Shown here piece by piece: positions 33,724 to 44,171 of a stretch of DNA of 64,000 nucleotides. Each line of letters starts with the position of its first letter. Position 1 is the stretch's first letter. This stretch comes from VRUE01 sp963702575 (lineage in GTDB: Bacteria > Actinomycetota > Thermoleophilia > Solirubrobacterales > 70-9). The stretch covers positions 248,001 through 312,000 of the forward strand of contig CAVPCU010000006.1 in the NCBI GenBank assembly GCA_963702575.1, read 5' to 3'. The position numbers and the translations under genes are program-made. The notes beneath the pieces were generated by a model. The model was not told the origin of the DNA, ran no database searches, and saw only the letters and a list, made by a program, of their open reading frames with translations.

Positions 33724-34940
33724 CAGGCCGGGGCTCCCTGGATCTTCGAGACCGCCCGCCCAGCCGCCTCCCACATCGAGACCGAGCGGTCGCAGTACTC
33801 GACCCCGTAGCCGTCGAGGATCTTGAAGCCCTCCTCCTCCCAGGCGCCCGGGATGCGGAAGATCGCGATCGTCTCGGCCGGGTCCTTGCCCAGCTCGAGG
33901 CAGGCCTTGATCACCCCGCGGGCGACGATGTCGACCCGGGTGTTGGAGACGATCGACATCATCACCGCGATCTTCTCGACGCCGTCCTTCTGCAGGACCT
34001 CCTTGGCCAGGCCGCAGGCCTTGGCGACCGAGGGGTTGCCGCCGATCTCGGAGTAGTTGGCCGGCTTGCCGCCCTGGCTGCGGACCGCGTCGGTCAGGGT
34101 CAGGGAGCCGCCGCCGGCGCCGATCACGAGGCCGAGGTTGCCCTCGAAGCCGTGGTCCTTGCCCTGGATCACGCCGCGGTGGTCGGCGGCGTCGATCGCG
34201 GCGACGTTGCGCTCGAAGGCAGAGGGCTCATAGGTCTCGCGCGTGTCCTCCTCGGCGATCCCCAGCTCCCCGCGCAGCAGCGCCTTCTGCCGGCCGACCG
34301 CCTCGTTCTCCATCTCCATGTGGGCGTCGAGGGCGACGAAGCTGCCGTCGGTCAGCTCGGCCAGCGGGTTGATCTCGGCCAGGGTCATGTCGTTATCGCG
34401 GAAGAGGCGAGCGAGGCGGGCGAGGATCGGGGTGGCGCGGGTCAGGGCGCGGCCGCCGACGCCGCTCGCGGCGACCGCCTGCTTGGCCTCGAAGTCGGCG
34501 ATCGGCAGCAGGTTGGAGAGGTGGCCGCGGCCGACGTGGTCGGGGTGCTTCTCGGCGACCTCCTCGATGTCGATGCCGCCCATGTCGCTGAACAGCATCA
34601 GCGGGCGCTTGGCGGTGCCGTCCCAGACGACGCCGGCGTAGTACTCCTGCTTGACCTCGGCCTTGGGGTCGACCAGGACCCCGCGCGGCAGATATCCCCC
34701 GATCTCAAGCTCGAGGATTTCCGCAGCGTGCTCGGCGGCCTCGTCGGGCGTGTCGGCGAACTTCACCCCGCCGGCCTTCATCCGCCCGCCGCTCAGCACC
34801 TGCGACTTGATCACCACCGGGCCGCCGATCTCCGCGGCCGCGGCGCGCGCCTCCTCGACCGTCTGGCAGAAGCCGTACTTGGTGACGGGTATCCCCGCCA
34901 GCTCGACGATCTTGCGTGCCTCGTACTCGTAGAACCTCAT
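33723..34940 (-). CDS. sucC: Succinate-CoA ligase, beta subunit
   Basis: A 405-residue ATP-grasp subunit. MRFYEYEARKIVELAGIPV is the typical start, GPVVIKSQVLSGGRMKAGGV binds nucleotide, AEINPLAEL holds metal ligands, and GAGGGSLTLTDAVRS with GGNPSV forms the succinate-binding domain. It is the first gene of the sucC-sucD-ferredoxin operon, all overlapping by single bases. Its nucleotide preference cannot be decided by eye. Confidence 0.95.
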   Translation of the reverse strand: MRFYEYEARKIVELAGIPVTKYGFCQTVEEARAAAAEIGGPVVIKSQVLSGGRMKAGGVKFADTPDEAAEHAAEILELEIGGYLPRGVLVDPKAEVKQEYYAGVVWDGTAKRPLMLFSDMGGIDIEEVAEKHPDHVGRGHLSNLLPIADFEAKQAVAASGVGGRALTRATPILARLARLFRDNDMTLAEINPLAELTDGSFVALDAHMEMENEAVGRQKALLRGELGIAEEDTRETYEPSAFERNVAAIDAADHRGVIQGKDHGFEGNLGLVIGAGGGSLTLTDAVRSQGGKPANYSEIGGNPSVAKACGLAKEVLQKDGVEKIAVMMSIVSNTRVDIVARGVIKACLELGKDPAETIAIFRIPGAWEEEGFKILDGYGVEYCDRSVSMWEAAGRAVSKIQGAPA

Positions 34941-35016
34941 CAGCGGCGCGGAACCCTATCTGAGAGGCGCGAACAAAATGATCGCCGTCCGGACGAGGCG
35001 AGATCGAGGGCTAGCG

Positions 35017-36264
35017 CTATCCCCACAGAGTGCAGATCGGCAGCGCGAAGATACGCTCGTTCAGCTGAAACGGCTGCGGGCCCGTGTGGAGCACAGCGCC
35101 GGCGAGAAAGCGCTCTCCGAGCCGGTCGCGCAGCCAGACGAGGTGCCTGGCATCCGACGCCTCGGGAGCCGCGGTGGCCTTGATCTCGATCGCGACGACG
35201 CTGTCCGCCGACAGTTCGACGATCAAGTCCACCTCCCGTCCGCCATCCCTCGTACGCAGGTGATGCAGGCGCGGGCGCGAGGGACCGAGCTCGGCCTCGG
35301 GACGGATTTGCGCCGCCACGAACGTCTCGAGCACGCGACCGAGCAGATCGCCCTCGCGGAGCACGGCCGCCTGGTCGAGGCGCAGCGCCGCGGCGATTAG
35401 CGAAGGGTCCACGAGGTAGCGCTTGCCGCTCTTGATCAGGCGCGAGAGTCTGTTGCTCAGCCATGCCGGCATCGTGTCGAGCACGAGCAGGTTCGTGAGC
35501 AGACGCTCGTACGCGATCGCCGTCTTGCGATCGATGCCGGCCGCCTCGTAGAGGGTCTTGCTCTCGGCCAGCCCGGCGCTGTTCAGCGCAAGCGCCTCGA
35601 AGTAGCGACGCAGGAGGCTCGGGTCGCGGTGACCGTGAAGCGCCTCGACATCTCTAGTAAGCAGCTGGTCGAGGTAGCCTTCGAGCCATGCGCGCCGGCT
35701 GTCGTCGGCGCGCAGCAGCGCCGCTTCGGGGAAACCGCCGCGCAGGGCAAGCTCCACATAGCCCAGCAGGTCCGGCGGGCTCGGCGCCGGAGGCAGCGCG
35801 TCCAGGTCGGCACGCGCCAGCCTTTCCAAGAACGGCTCGCGCGCCGACCGCCCGGCCATCTCGCGGACGGTCAGTCCGTCCATCCGCAGCCGAACGATCC
35901 TTCCCGTGCCAGGCCATGTCTGCGTGTTGAGGTCCGCGCGCACGCTGCCGGTGAGCAGGAAGCGACCGGCGCCGGTCTCGTCGTCCACCGCCCGCTTGAC
36001 AGCGCCGAGCACACCGGGGACAGCTTGCCACTCGTCGAGCAGGACAGGCGTGGCCAGCGCGCGGAGCGCAACGTCGGGATCGGCGCGGAAGGCTCCGGAC
36101 TCGGCCTCTCTGTCCAGGCGGACGACGCTGCGCGCATGCCGCCGGGCAGTGGTTGTCTTGCCGGTGGCGCGGGGGCCGACGACCAGCAGGGCAGGCAGCT
36201 CCGAGAAGAGCTCTTCCAGTCGCGCATCGGCCAGGCGAGGGATGTAGTCGGTGGCGGAAGTGAT
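35017..36264 (-). CDS. DUF4143-type AAA ATPase, start codon not evident
   Basis: About 415 residues of continuous frame. The N-terminal P-loop is VVGPRATGKTTTARRHA, then VLLDEWQAVPGVL (Walker B) and FLLTGSVRAD. The C-terminal DUF4143 part is nuclease-like (GGREVDLIVEL, VVAIEIKATAAPEASD, resembling a PD-(D/E)xK core). The frame is open back to the TAG at 36267 but holds no ATG, GTG or TTG before the P-loop; the first (GTG 36012) lies after it. Either a rare start such as ATC/ATT is used or the start was lost. Members are common accessory genes of unknown role. Confidence 0.7.
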   Translation of the reverse strand: MTSATDYIPRLADARLEELFSELPALLVVGPRATGKTTTARRHARSVVRLDREAESGAFRADPDVALRALATPVLLDEWQAVPGVLGAVKRAVDDETGAGRFLLTGSVRADLNTQTWPGTGRIVRLRMDGLTVREMAGRSAREPFLERLARADLDALPPAPSPPDLLGYVELALRGGFPEAALLRADDSRRAWLEGYLDQLLTRDVEALHGHRDPSLLRRYFEALALNSAGLAESKTLYEAAGIDRKTAIAYERLLTNLLVLDTMPAWLSNRLSRLIKSGKRYLVDPSLIAAALRLDQAAVLREGDLLGRVLETFVAAQIRPEAELGPSRPRLHHLRTRDGGREVDLIVELSADSVVAIEIKATAAPEASDARHLVWLRDRLGERFLAGAVLHTGPQPFQLNERIFALPICTLWG

Positions 36265-36416
36265 CTAGGCACGATACCGCTTTCGCGCTCATTTCACTCC
36301 CGATTTGGCGCTCCTGTCTGTCCCGCTTTCGCGGGCGAAGACGGAGAGTGCCCGCGCCGCTCGAGGCTACGGGGGACCGCCTGAATCTACGCGTCGGCGG
36401 TTGCCTGGTCACCGCC

Positions 36417-37667
<1,251 letters not shown>

Positions 37668-37683
37668 CGGCCGCAGTCTAGGA

Positions 37684-39165
37684 CTAACCGAATGGCGGGT
37701 GGGGGAAGTCGGGCACCGGGTGCATGGAGAATGGCAGCGACGCATTGCCGTGATACACGGCGCGTGCAGCCCCGCGCCGATCGAGGCCATAGCGCCGAGG
37801 GGTGATGCCGCGGAAGATCCCGGCGCTGTCGGCCCGGACCACGTAGGCCTTGCGCCAGTGGCCCTGGAGGAGCACCTGGATCGCTACGCGCCCGGGCGCG
37901 CTGGTGGGCGTCCTGCCCCAGAAGGAGAGGCCGCTGTCGTGCGGATAGGCGACGAAGGGGAAGCGGAAGGCGAAGAGGAATTCCTTCGGCTGGTCCTGGG
38001 CGACGGTCGGGCCGCGGAAGTAGAGGCCGGACTGGTCGGTTTCGCTGAAGGAGAGCTGAGGTTCGGGTTCGGGGTCCCGCAGGCTGTACCAGAAGAAATG
38101 TTCGACACCCGCCGACCAGGCGCGGTACAGCGCTTCCGCGGTCCAGCGACTCTCGATCTTCATCGGCAGGCCGCCGGGGTCGGGCGGCTTGGAGTCCCAG
38201 GACATCTCGGTGATCCACAGCGGCGTGTGCTTGAACGCCCCCACGATCCTCCCCGCGCGGTCGGCCGCCGCCAACAGCGTCGTCAGCTTCCGCAGGTCGC
38301 CCATCTCGACGTCGTTGACGCCGCCTTCGTGGGTCGGGCCGCCGGTCGTGTAGGGGTGGATGTCGAAGATGTCGAAATGGACGCCGCCTTCGCAGTCGCC
38401 GGGCGTCGGGCTGGGATGGCTGTGGCCCTGCATGCAAAGCAGCAGGCGCGCGAACCGCATCGGCCCGATGGTGTATTTCGGCACGGCGATCGGGCCGAGT
38501 CCTGCGGCGAGCACGAGATCGGTCGGGTCGACCGCCTTCACCGCGGCGTAGAAGCTGTTGATCAGCGCGCGGTAGAGGGTCGGGGAGACCGGCTTGTCGC
38601 CTTCGTACTGGGGGTTGAAGAAGAGGCTTAGGTTCGGCTCGTTCAGGCCCTGCCAGTAGCGCACCCGGGGCAGTCCGGGGATCTGGCCGCTGTAGCGGCG
38701 CACGGCGGCGGTCGTGAAGGCCGCCAGTGCGGCCGGGTCGGGATTGCAGGGGGCGTCGGTTTCGTGGGCACCGGGGCAGCGCTGCGCCCAAAGCGGTGCG
38801 CCGCGCACCTGCAGTAGCGGGGTCAGGCCAGCAGCCACCGCCCGCGACACCCAGAGGTCGGCGAATTCCCAATCGTAGTTGGGGTCAGTGGGGTTTTCCG
38901 GGTTCCAGGCGGTGGGCTGCTTCTTCGGGGCGACGTCGGCCCATCGCAGCGGCGTCTGGGCGAACTGGGCACCTGCATGCTTCACCTGTTCGAAGGCGGC
39001 CACGTCGTTGTCGTAGACGTAGGAGACGCCGGTATCGAGTGGGCGCACTCCGGCCCTTGCTGGGGGTGCGACCGCAGCAAGGACGACAAGGCTGGAAACG
39101 AACAGGTAGGCCACGAGGCGCGTGCCCCGTGCCACGCGCCCATCGGAGGGAGCGGGGGTGCTCAT
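37684..39165 (-). CDS. Secreted glycoside hydrolase-like protein (clan A, GH39/GH5-like)
   Basis: 493 residues: an N-terminal signal/anchor (RLVAYLFVSSLVVLAAVAPP), then a (beta/alpha)8 glycosidase. The likely acid/base is in YWQGLNEPNLSL (NEP) and the nucleophile in PLWITEMSWDS (ITE), as in clan A retaining enzymes. TPLRWADVAP and IFDIHPYTTGG are further barrel strands. It may trim or degrade a surface or environmental glycan. It follows the membrane-anchored protein gene by 7 bp and lies in the envelope sugar cluster. Confidence 0.85.
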   Translation of the reverse strand: MSTPAPSDGRVARGTRLVAYLFVSSLVVLAAVAPPARAGVRPLDTGVSYVYDNDVAAFEQVKHAGAQFAQTPLRWADVAPKKQPTAWNPENPTDPNYDWEFADLWVSRAVAAGLTPLLQVRGAPLWAQRCPGAHETDAPCNPDPAALAAFTTAAVRRYSGQIPGLPRVRYWQGLNEPNLSLFFNPQYEGDKPVSPTLYRALINSFYAAVKAVDPTDLVLAAGLGPIAVPKYTIGPMRFARLLLCMQGHSHPSPTPGDCEGGVHFDIFDIHPYTTGGPTHEGGVNDVEMGDLRKLTTLLAAADRAGRIVGAFKHTPLWITEMSWDSKPPDPGGLPMKIESRWTAEALYRAWSAGVEHFFWYSLRDPEPEPQLSFSETDQSGLYFRGPTVAQDQPKEFLFAFRFPFVAYPHDSGLSFWGRTPTSAPGRVAIQVLLQGHWRKAYVVRADSAGIFRGITPRRYGLDRRGAARAVYHGNASLPFSMHPVPDFPHPPFG

Positions 39166-39172
39166 AGCCGGC

Positions 39173-39793
39173 TTAGCCGGTCCGCCGCCGTTGGCGCCAC
39201 AGATAGGCGAGCGACCAGGCGATCGACGCGGCGATCGCCAGTGGCAGCAGCGCCCCGAGCTGTCCCTCCGAGGTCGAGCCGGTCGCCGCCGCAAGCACCT
39301 CGCCAAGGCCGGACGAGCCGTTTGGCAGCTCGGTCAGGGGCACCTTCTGGGGGGCCGGTCCGGAGCCGACGCTCTGGCCCTTCGCGTGGTCGCCATGCGT
39401 GTGCCCGGTAGCGCTCGAGCCGCCGCCCGCGCCGCCGCGGGCGGACGCACTGGTTTCCGACGGGGACGCCCCGGCGGCGACTTGCGGTTCGCCGGGACTC
39501 GTTTCCGGAGCGGTCGCCGCCACTACTTCGGCGACTTCGTGCCCAGACTTCCCCTGCGCATTCAGCTTGTGCGCATTGTGCGAGCCGAGGACCTTCGCCG
39601 GCGAGCGATGGCCGCCCGCGCCGCCGCCGGTCGGCTTGTCGCCGCCCGCCGTCGGCACGGCCTCGGTGTACTGCGCTGCCGCCGAGTTTTCGGGCGGCAC
39701 GACGGCGGGCGTCGACGCGGCGTGGGCGGTAGCTGCAAGAGTCGATGTCGCGATCGCCGCGGCAATGCAGAGTCCAAAGGCGAGTCTGGTCAT
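39173..39793 (-). CDS. Low-complexity secreted protein with C-terminal membrane anchor
   Basis: 206 residues: a signal peptide (MTRLAFGLCIAAAIATSTLA), about 140 residues of Ala/Gly/Ser/His-rich, probably disordered sequence, and a C-terminal helix with a basic stop-transfer (LLPLAIAASIAWSLAYLW then RQRRR). There is no LPxTG motif, so it is a membrane-anchored surface protein rather than a sortase substrate. It is first in a two-gene unit with the glycosidase-like gene. ATG 39793 is used because the residues before it are not signal-like. Confidence 0.7.
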   Translation of the reverse strand: MTRLAFGLCIAAAIATSTLAATAHAASTPAVVPPENSAAAQYTEAVPTAGGDKPTGGGAGGHRSPAKVLGSHNAHKLNAQGKSGHEVAEVVAATAPETSPGEPQVAAGASPSETSASARGGAGGGSSATGHTHGDHAKGQSVGSGPAPQKVPLTELPNGSSGLGEVLAAATGSTSEGQLGALLPLAIAASIAWSLAYLWRQRRRTG

Positions 39794-39867
39794 GTGAGTT
39801 AGGTCCAAGGCCGTGACTAGGATGCTGCCAGAGCGCGATTTCCGGTCCAGCTTCCCAGATAAACCAG

Positions 39868-41820
39868 ATGGACGCCCCTTCGATTCGGTCTGACGAAGCC
39901 CGCCCGACAACGGCGCGGAGGGTCGATTGGGGCGCGGCGTGGACCTGGCTGTTCTGCTTCGGCCTGATCTCCTACCTCGGGCTCAAGGGCGGCGGCTACG
40001 ACCCGCTCGTCCACGACCAGGTCGGGATCGCGGTCTGGTGGGTCCTCCTGGCCGGGACTCTCGTCGGCGCCCTGCCCAACCGCGGGCTCGGAACGCTCGC
40101 GCTCGCCGCGGTCGGCCTGCTCGCCGCCTTCGTCGCCTGGACCGCCCTCAGCCTGACCTGGACGGAGAGCGTCGAGAGCACCTCCGCCGATCTCGCCCGC
40201 GTCGCCACCTACCTCGGCGTCTTCGCGCTGGCGCTCTTCGCGCGTGACGCGAAGGGAGCGAGGCGGGTCGTCGCCGCGGTCGCTGCCGGCATCGTCTTCG
40301 TCGCCGCGGTCGGCCTGCTCTCCCGCCTGCATCCGGCCTGGTTTCCGGCTGCCAACCAAACCGCGCAGTTTCTCTCCAGCGACAGCGAACGCCTCTCGTA
40401 CCCGCTGCATTACTGGAACGGCGTCGCCGCGCTGATCGCGATCGGGATGCCGCTCGTGTTGCAGCTCGCGACGCGGGCGAGGTCGATCTGGTCCCGAGCC
40501 CTGGGGGTCGCAGCGCTGCCGGCGCTGACGCTGACGCTCTACTTCACCCTCTCGCGCGGCGGCATTGCCGCCGCGATCGTCGCCCTCGCCGTCTTCGTCG
40601 TCCTCGTGCGCGACCGCATCTCGCTGATCCCGACCCTGCTGTTGGCCGCACTGAGCAGCGCGATCCTGATCTTCGCGGCGAATCGCTATGACGCGCTTCG
40701 GCACGGCCTCGTCAATGCGAGCGCCGAAAGCCAGGGCGGCAAGCTCCTGCTCCTGGTGGTGATCGTCTGCGCCGCCACGGGTGCCGTCCAGGCCGGCATC
40801 GTCCTCTTCGGCGCGGCCCGACGACGGCCGGCTTGGACGCGTGTCTCGCGCCGTCACACCCTGATCGCCGTGGGCGCGACGCTCCTGCTCGCTGTCGTCG
40901 TCGCCGGCGCGGTCGACGCTCCTGGACGCGCCTCCGACGCCTGGGCCGAATTCAAGGAGAAGAACAGTCCCGGCAACGGGTCGGGGCGCCTGGGTAGCGC
41001 GGCGGGCCAGAACCGCTACCAGCTCTGGAGCGCGGCGGTGAAGGAGAACGCGACCAAGCCCTTGACCGGAACCGGCTCCGGCACCTTCGAATACTGGTGG
41101 GATCGCACCGCCGACGTGCCGGAGGTCGTGCGCGACACCCACTCGCTCTACCTGCAGACCCTCGGCGAGCTGGGCATCGTCGGCCTGCTCGTGCTCCTCG
41201 CCTTCGTCGCGACCGTTCTCGTCGGCGGAGGGGTCTCCACCCTGGCCGCCGGGACAGCCCTCCGTCCGTCCCTTGCCGCGGCCCTGGCGGGGTGTACGGC
41301 CTTCTTCCTCACCGCGGCGGTCGACTGGATGTGGCAGCTGCCGGTGCTGCCCGTGGCGATGCTGCTGTTGGCCGGCGCCCTGGTCGCGACTGGACGGCAG
41401 GAGTCCGAGGGAGGGCGGGGCTTGTCGCTGCCGTTGCGGCTCGCAGTCGCCGGTCTCGCGCTCGCGGCGATCGTCGCGATCGCGATCCCGCTGGCCTCGA
41501 CCAGCTTCGTTCGCCGAAGCCAGACGGACGCCCGGGAAGGCGACCTGTCGGCCGCGCTGGCCGCGGCGCGCACCGCGCAGAACGTGCAGCCCGGTGCGGC
41601 CTCGCCGCGGATGCAGGAGGCATTGGTGCTCGAGGCCGAGGGTGAGCTCGCAGGCGCCGCGGAAGCCGCCCACGCTGCCGTCGCGCGGGAGCCGACCAAC
41701 TGGCGGACCTGGCTGGTGCTGTCCCGGATCGAGGCCGAGGAGGGGCGGGCGGCGGCCGCGGTGCGCGACTACCGCGAAGCCAAGTCGTTGAACAGGCCCG
41801 CGCCCCTGCTCGAACAGTGA
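39868..41820 (+). CDS. O-antigen ligase/polymerase-like membrane protein with C-terminal TPR-like region
   Basis: 650 residues with about 12 hydrophobic helices. The Wzy/WaaL-type large periplasmic loop sits near residues 350-420 (QNRYQLWSAAVKENATKPLTGTGSGTFEYWW), with the conserved HSLYLQTLGELGIVGLL after it. The last 100 residues are TPR-like helices (GDLSAALAAARTAQNVQPG, EGRAAAAVRDYREAKSLN). Such proteins link glycan units or attach them to a carrier at the outer face of the membrane. Divergent from the secreted protein operon. Confidence 0.88.
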   Translation: MDAPSIRSDEARPTTARRVDWGAAWTWLFCFGLISYLGLKGGGYDPLVHDQVGIAVWWVLLAGTLVGALPNRGLGTLALAAVGLLAAFVAWTALSLTWTESVESTSADLARVATYLGVFALALFARDAKGARRVVAAVAAGIVFVAAVGLLSRLHPAWFPAANQTAQFLSSDSERLSYPLHYWNGVAALIAIGMPLVLQLATRARSIWSRALGVAALPALTLTLYFTLSRGGIAAAIVALAVFVVLVRDRISLIPTLLLAALSSAILIFAANRYDALRHGLVNASAESQGGKLLLLVVIVCAATGAVQAGIVLFGAARRRPAWTRVSRRHTLIAVGATLLLAVVVAGAVDAPGRASDAWAEFKEKNSPGNGSGRLGSAAGQNRYQLWSAAVKENATKPLTGTGSGTFEYWWDRTADVPEVVRDTHSLYLQTLGELGIVGLLVLLAFVATVLVGGGVSTLAAGTALRPSLAAALAGCTAFFLTAAVDWMWQLPVLPVAMLLLAGALVATGRQESEGGRGLSLPLRLAVAGLALAAIVAIAIPLASTSFVRRSQTDAREGDLSAALAAARTAQNVQPGAASPRMQEALVLEAEGELAGAAEAAHAAVAREPTNWRTWLVLSRIEAEEGRAAAAVRDYREAKSLNRPAPLLEQ

Positions 41821-41868
41821 CCGGAACGCTGGGATACTTCCACGGGAGATCGCTTTGAAAGGAAGAAG

Positions 41869-42180
41869 ATGACCTCGTCCGTCCGTTTCAGCGCCCTTGC
41901 CGCGCTCTTGGTCGCCGCCGCGCTGCTCGTCGCAGGCTGCGGAGAAACCGTGATCGACAGCGCCAAGACCGAGGCGGCGATCGAACAGAACCTGCACCGG
42001 GCGACCGGCCAGAAGGTGGGCTCGGTCGAATGCCCCTCGGGCGTCGAGGTCAAGGCCGGGGCGACCTTCGAGTGCACGGTCGAGCTTGGGGGCAAGCAGG
42101 AGACGGCGACGCTGAAGATCGTCAACTCCAACGCCGATGTCGAAGTCACCGGCCTGAAAGTCAACGGCAGCGGCAAGTAA
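41869..42180 (+). CDS. DUF4333 lipoprotein
   Basis: 103 residues: a type II signal peptide with lipobox LLVAGC (Cys at about residue 24), then a small DUF4333 domain (AAIEQNLHRATGQKVGSVECP, AGATFECTVELGGKQ) with two Cys likely in a disulfide. Such actinobacterial lipoproteins sit on the outer face of the membrane; their role is unknown. GAAAGGAAG precedes ATG 41869. The stop lies 1 base before the GTG of pckG. Confidence 0.88.
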   Translation: MTSSVRFSALAALLVAAALLVAGCGETVIDSAKTEAAIEQNLHRATGQKVGSVECPSGVEVKAGATFECTVELGGKQETATLKIVNSNADVEVTGLKVNGSGK

Positions 42181-42181
42181 T

Positions 42182-43999
42182 GTGCCGCGGATGAGCCAGA
42201 TGACTACGGCCGACGCGCCGACCACCAACGCAAGGCTCCTCGACTGGGTCGGGGAGATCGCAGAGCTGACCCAGCCCGCCGCCATCCACTGGTGCGACGG
42301 GTCACCCGAGGAGTACGACCAGCTCGCCCAGACGCTGATCGATGCGGGCACCTTCGAGCGTCTCTCCGACGCCAAGCGCCCCAACTCCTACCTCGCCCTC
42401 TCCGACCCCGGCGACGTCGCCCGGGTCGAGGACCGCACCTTCATCTGCAGCGAGGAGGAGGCCGACGCCGGCCCGACCAACAACTGGCGCGAACCGGAGG
42501 AGATGCGCGAGACGCTGCGCGGCCTCTTCCGCGGCTCGATGGCCGGCCGGACGATGTACGTCGTCCCGTTCTCGATGGGCCCGCTCGGCTCGCCGATCGC
42601 CCACATCGGCGTCCAGCTCACCGACTCCGCCTACGTCGCCGCCAGCATGCGGATCATGACCCGGATGGGCAAGGGCGCGCTCGACGTGCTCGGCTCCGAC
42701 GGCGAGTTCGTCCCCTGCCTGCACTCCGTCGGCGCGCCGCTGGCCGAGGGCGAGGAGGACGTGCCCTGGCCCTGCGACGCCGAGAACAAGTGGATCGTCC
42801 ACTTCCCCGAGAGTCGCGAGATCTGGTCATACGGCTCGGGCTACGGCGGCAACGCCCTGCTCGGCAAGAAGTGCTTCGCCCTGCGGATCGCCTCGGCGAT
42901 GGCCCGCGACGAGGGCTGGCTGGCCGAGCACATGCTGATCCTCAAGCTGACCTCGCCCGCGGGCGAGGTCAAGTACGTCGCCGGCGCCTTCCCCTCGGCC
43001 TGCGGCAAGACCAACCTGGCGATGCTGATCCCGACGCTGCCCGGGTGGAAGGTCGAGACGATCGGCGACGACATCGCCTGGATGAAGTTCGGCGAGGACG
43101 GACGCCTCTACGCGATCAACCCCGAGGCCGGCTTCTTCGGCGTAGCCCCGGGGACGGGGGAGAAGACCAACCCCAACGCGATGAAGACCGTCAGCCGCGA
43201 CTCGATCTTCACCAACTGCGCCAAGACCGACGACGGCGACGTCTGGTGGGAGGGAATGACCTCCGAGCCGCCGGCGCACCTGATCGACTGGCACGGCAAC
43301 GAGTGGACGCCGGCCTCCGACAAGCCCTCGGCCCACCCGAACGCGCGCTTCACCACGCCTGCCTCGGCCTGCCCCTCGATCGCTCCCGAGTGGGAGGACC
43401 CCGCCGGCGTGCCGATCGACGCCTTCCTCTTCGGCGGGCGCCGCTCGAAGGTCGTGCCGCTGGTGCGCGAAGCCTTCGGCTGGGAGCACGGCGTCTTCCT
43501 CGGCTCGATCATGTCCTCGGAGACGACCGCGGCGGCGGCCGGCGAGGTCGGCAAGCTGCGCCACGACCCGATGGCGATGCTGCCCTTCTGCGGCTACCAC
43601 ATGGGCGACTACTTCGCCCACTGGCTGAAGGTCGGCGCCAGCGAGGGAGCGCAGATGCCCCGCGTCTTTTACGTCAACTGGTTCCGCAAGGACGACGAGG
43701 GCAACTTCCTCTGGCCCGGCTTCGGCGAGAACAGCCGCGTGCTCGAGTGGGTCTTCCGCCGCTGCGCCGGCACCGCCGAGGCGGAGGAGACGCCGATCGG
43801 GCTGGTCCCTGCGGCCGGCGCGCTCAACACCGAGGGTCTCGAGATCTCAGACGTTCAGGTCGCCGAGCTGCTCGCCGTCGACCCGGCCGAGTGGAAGGTC
43901 GAGCTGCCGGCGATGCACCAGCATTTCGCCCGCTTCGGCAAGCACCTGCCGGACGAGCTGCACGCGCAGCTGAAGGACCTCGAAGAGCGCCTCGGCTGA
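42182..43999 (+). CDS. pckG: Phosphoenolpyruvate carboxykinase (GTP)
   Basis: An approximately 605-residue enzyme that makes PEP from oxaloacetate and GTP, the entry step of gluconeogenesis. GTP-PEPCK signatures are GSPEEYDQL, the P-loop-like SACGKTNLAMLIP with the reactive Cys, GDDIAWMKF, NPEAGFFGVAPGT and FLFGGRRSKVVPLV. Length is normal. GTG 42182 or ATG 42191 could start it; no clear ribosome-binding site is seen, so coupling to the lipoprotein gene is possible. A 1,440-bp internal part is repeated downstream. Confidence 0.95.
   Translation: MPRMSQMTTADAPTTNARLLDWVGEIAELTQPAAIHWCDGSPEEYDQLAQTLIDAGTFERLSDAKRPNSYLALSDPGDVARVEDRTFICSEEEADAGPTNNWREPEEMRETLRGLFRGSMAGRTMYVVPFSMGPLGSPIAHIGVQLTDSAYVAASMRIMTRMGKGALDVLGSDGEFVPCLHSVGAPLAEGEEDVPWPCDAENKWIVHFPESREIWSYGSGYGGNALLGKKCFALRIASAMARDEGWLAEHMLILKLTSPAGEVKYVAGAFPSACGKTNLAMLIPTLPGWKVETIGDDIAWMKFGEDGRLYAINPEAGFFGVAPGTGEKTNPNAMKTVSRDSIFTNCAKTDDGDVWWEGMTSEPPAHLIDWHGNEWTPASDKPSAHPNARFTTPASACPSIAPEWEDPAGVPIDAFLFGGRRSKVVPLVREAFGWEHGVFLGSIMSSETTAAAAGEVGKLRHDPMAMLPFCGYHMGDYFAHWLKVGASEGAQMPRVFYVNWFRKDDEGNFLWPGFGENSRVLEWVFRRCAGTAEAEETPIGLVPAAGALNTEGLEISDVQVAELLAVDPAEWKVELPAMHQHFARFGKHLPDELHAQLKDLEERLG
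42364..43803. repeat. Source copy of the 1,440-bp pckG duplication
   Basis: This part of pckG recurs at 44322-45761, offset 1,958 bp, same orientation. Only three base differences were noticed, all within the first 80 bp. The translations of the rest, on both strands, are the same. Confidence 0.93.
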
Positions 44000-44048
44000 G
44001 CGCGACCGGCGGGGACCGGTGTGGAATCCCGGTAGAATCCAGAGCAAT

Positions 44049-44087
44049 GAGAACACCGGGCGGTTGTTGGCCGCCGTGGGTGTTCTC
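44049..44087 (+). terminator. Long hairpin after pckG
   Basis: GAGAACACC (44049-44057) pairs with GGTGTTCTC (44079-44087), with an inner GGCGG/CCGCC stem around TTGTTGG. Its place 50 bp after the pckG stop fits transcription termination, although there is no T run; a structured RNA is the alternative. Confidence 0.5.
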
Positions 44088-44136
44088 AGGAGGCCCCAAG
44101 ATTCGAAATCTAGACACGGGGCATCAGGGTGCTAGC

Positions 44137-44167
44137 CCGGCGTCGGCCCTACAGGGGTCGGCGCCGG
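44137..44167 (+). other. 13-bp hairpin in the pckG spacer
   Basis: CCGGCGTCGGCCC and GGGTCGGCGCCGG pair along all 13 positions (two G-U), closed by a 5-base TACAG loop. It lies just before the promoter at 44172. Confidence 0.55.
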
Positions 44168-44171
44168 TCCC

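Noticed and set aside
39817..42384. An 855-codon minus-strand open frame across the O-antigen ligase, lipoprotein and pckG start
   Set aside because: Low-complexity Arg/Glu/Gln sequence with no motifs, antisense to three well-supported plus-strand genes.
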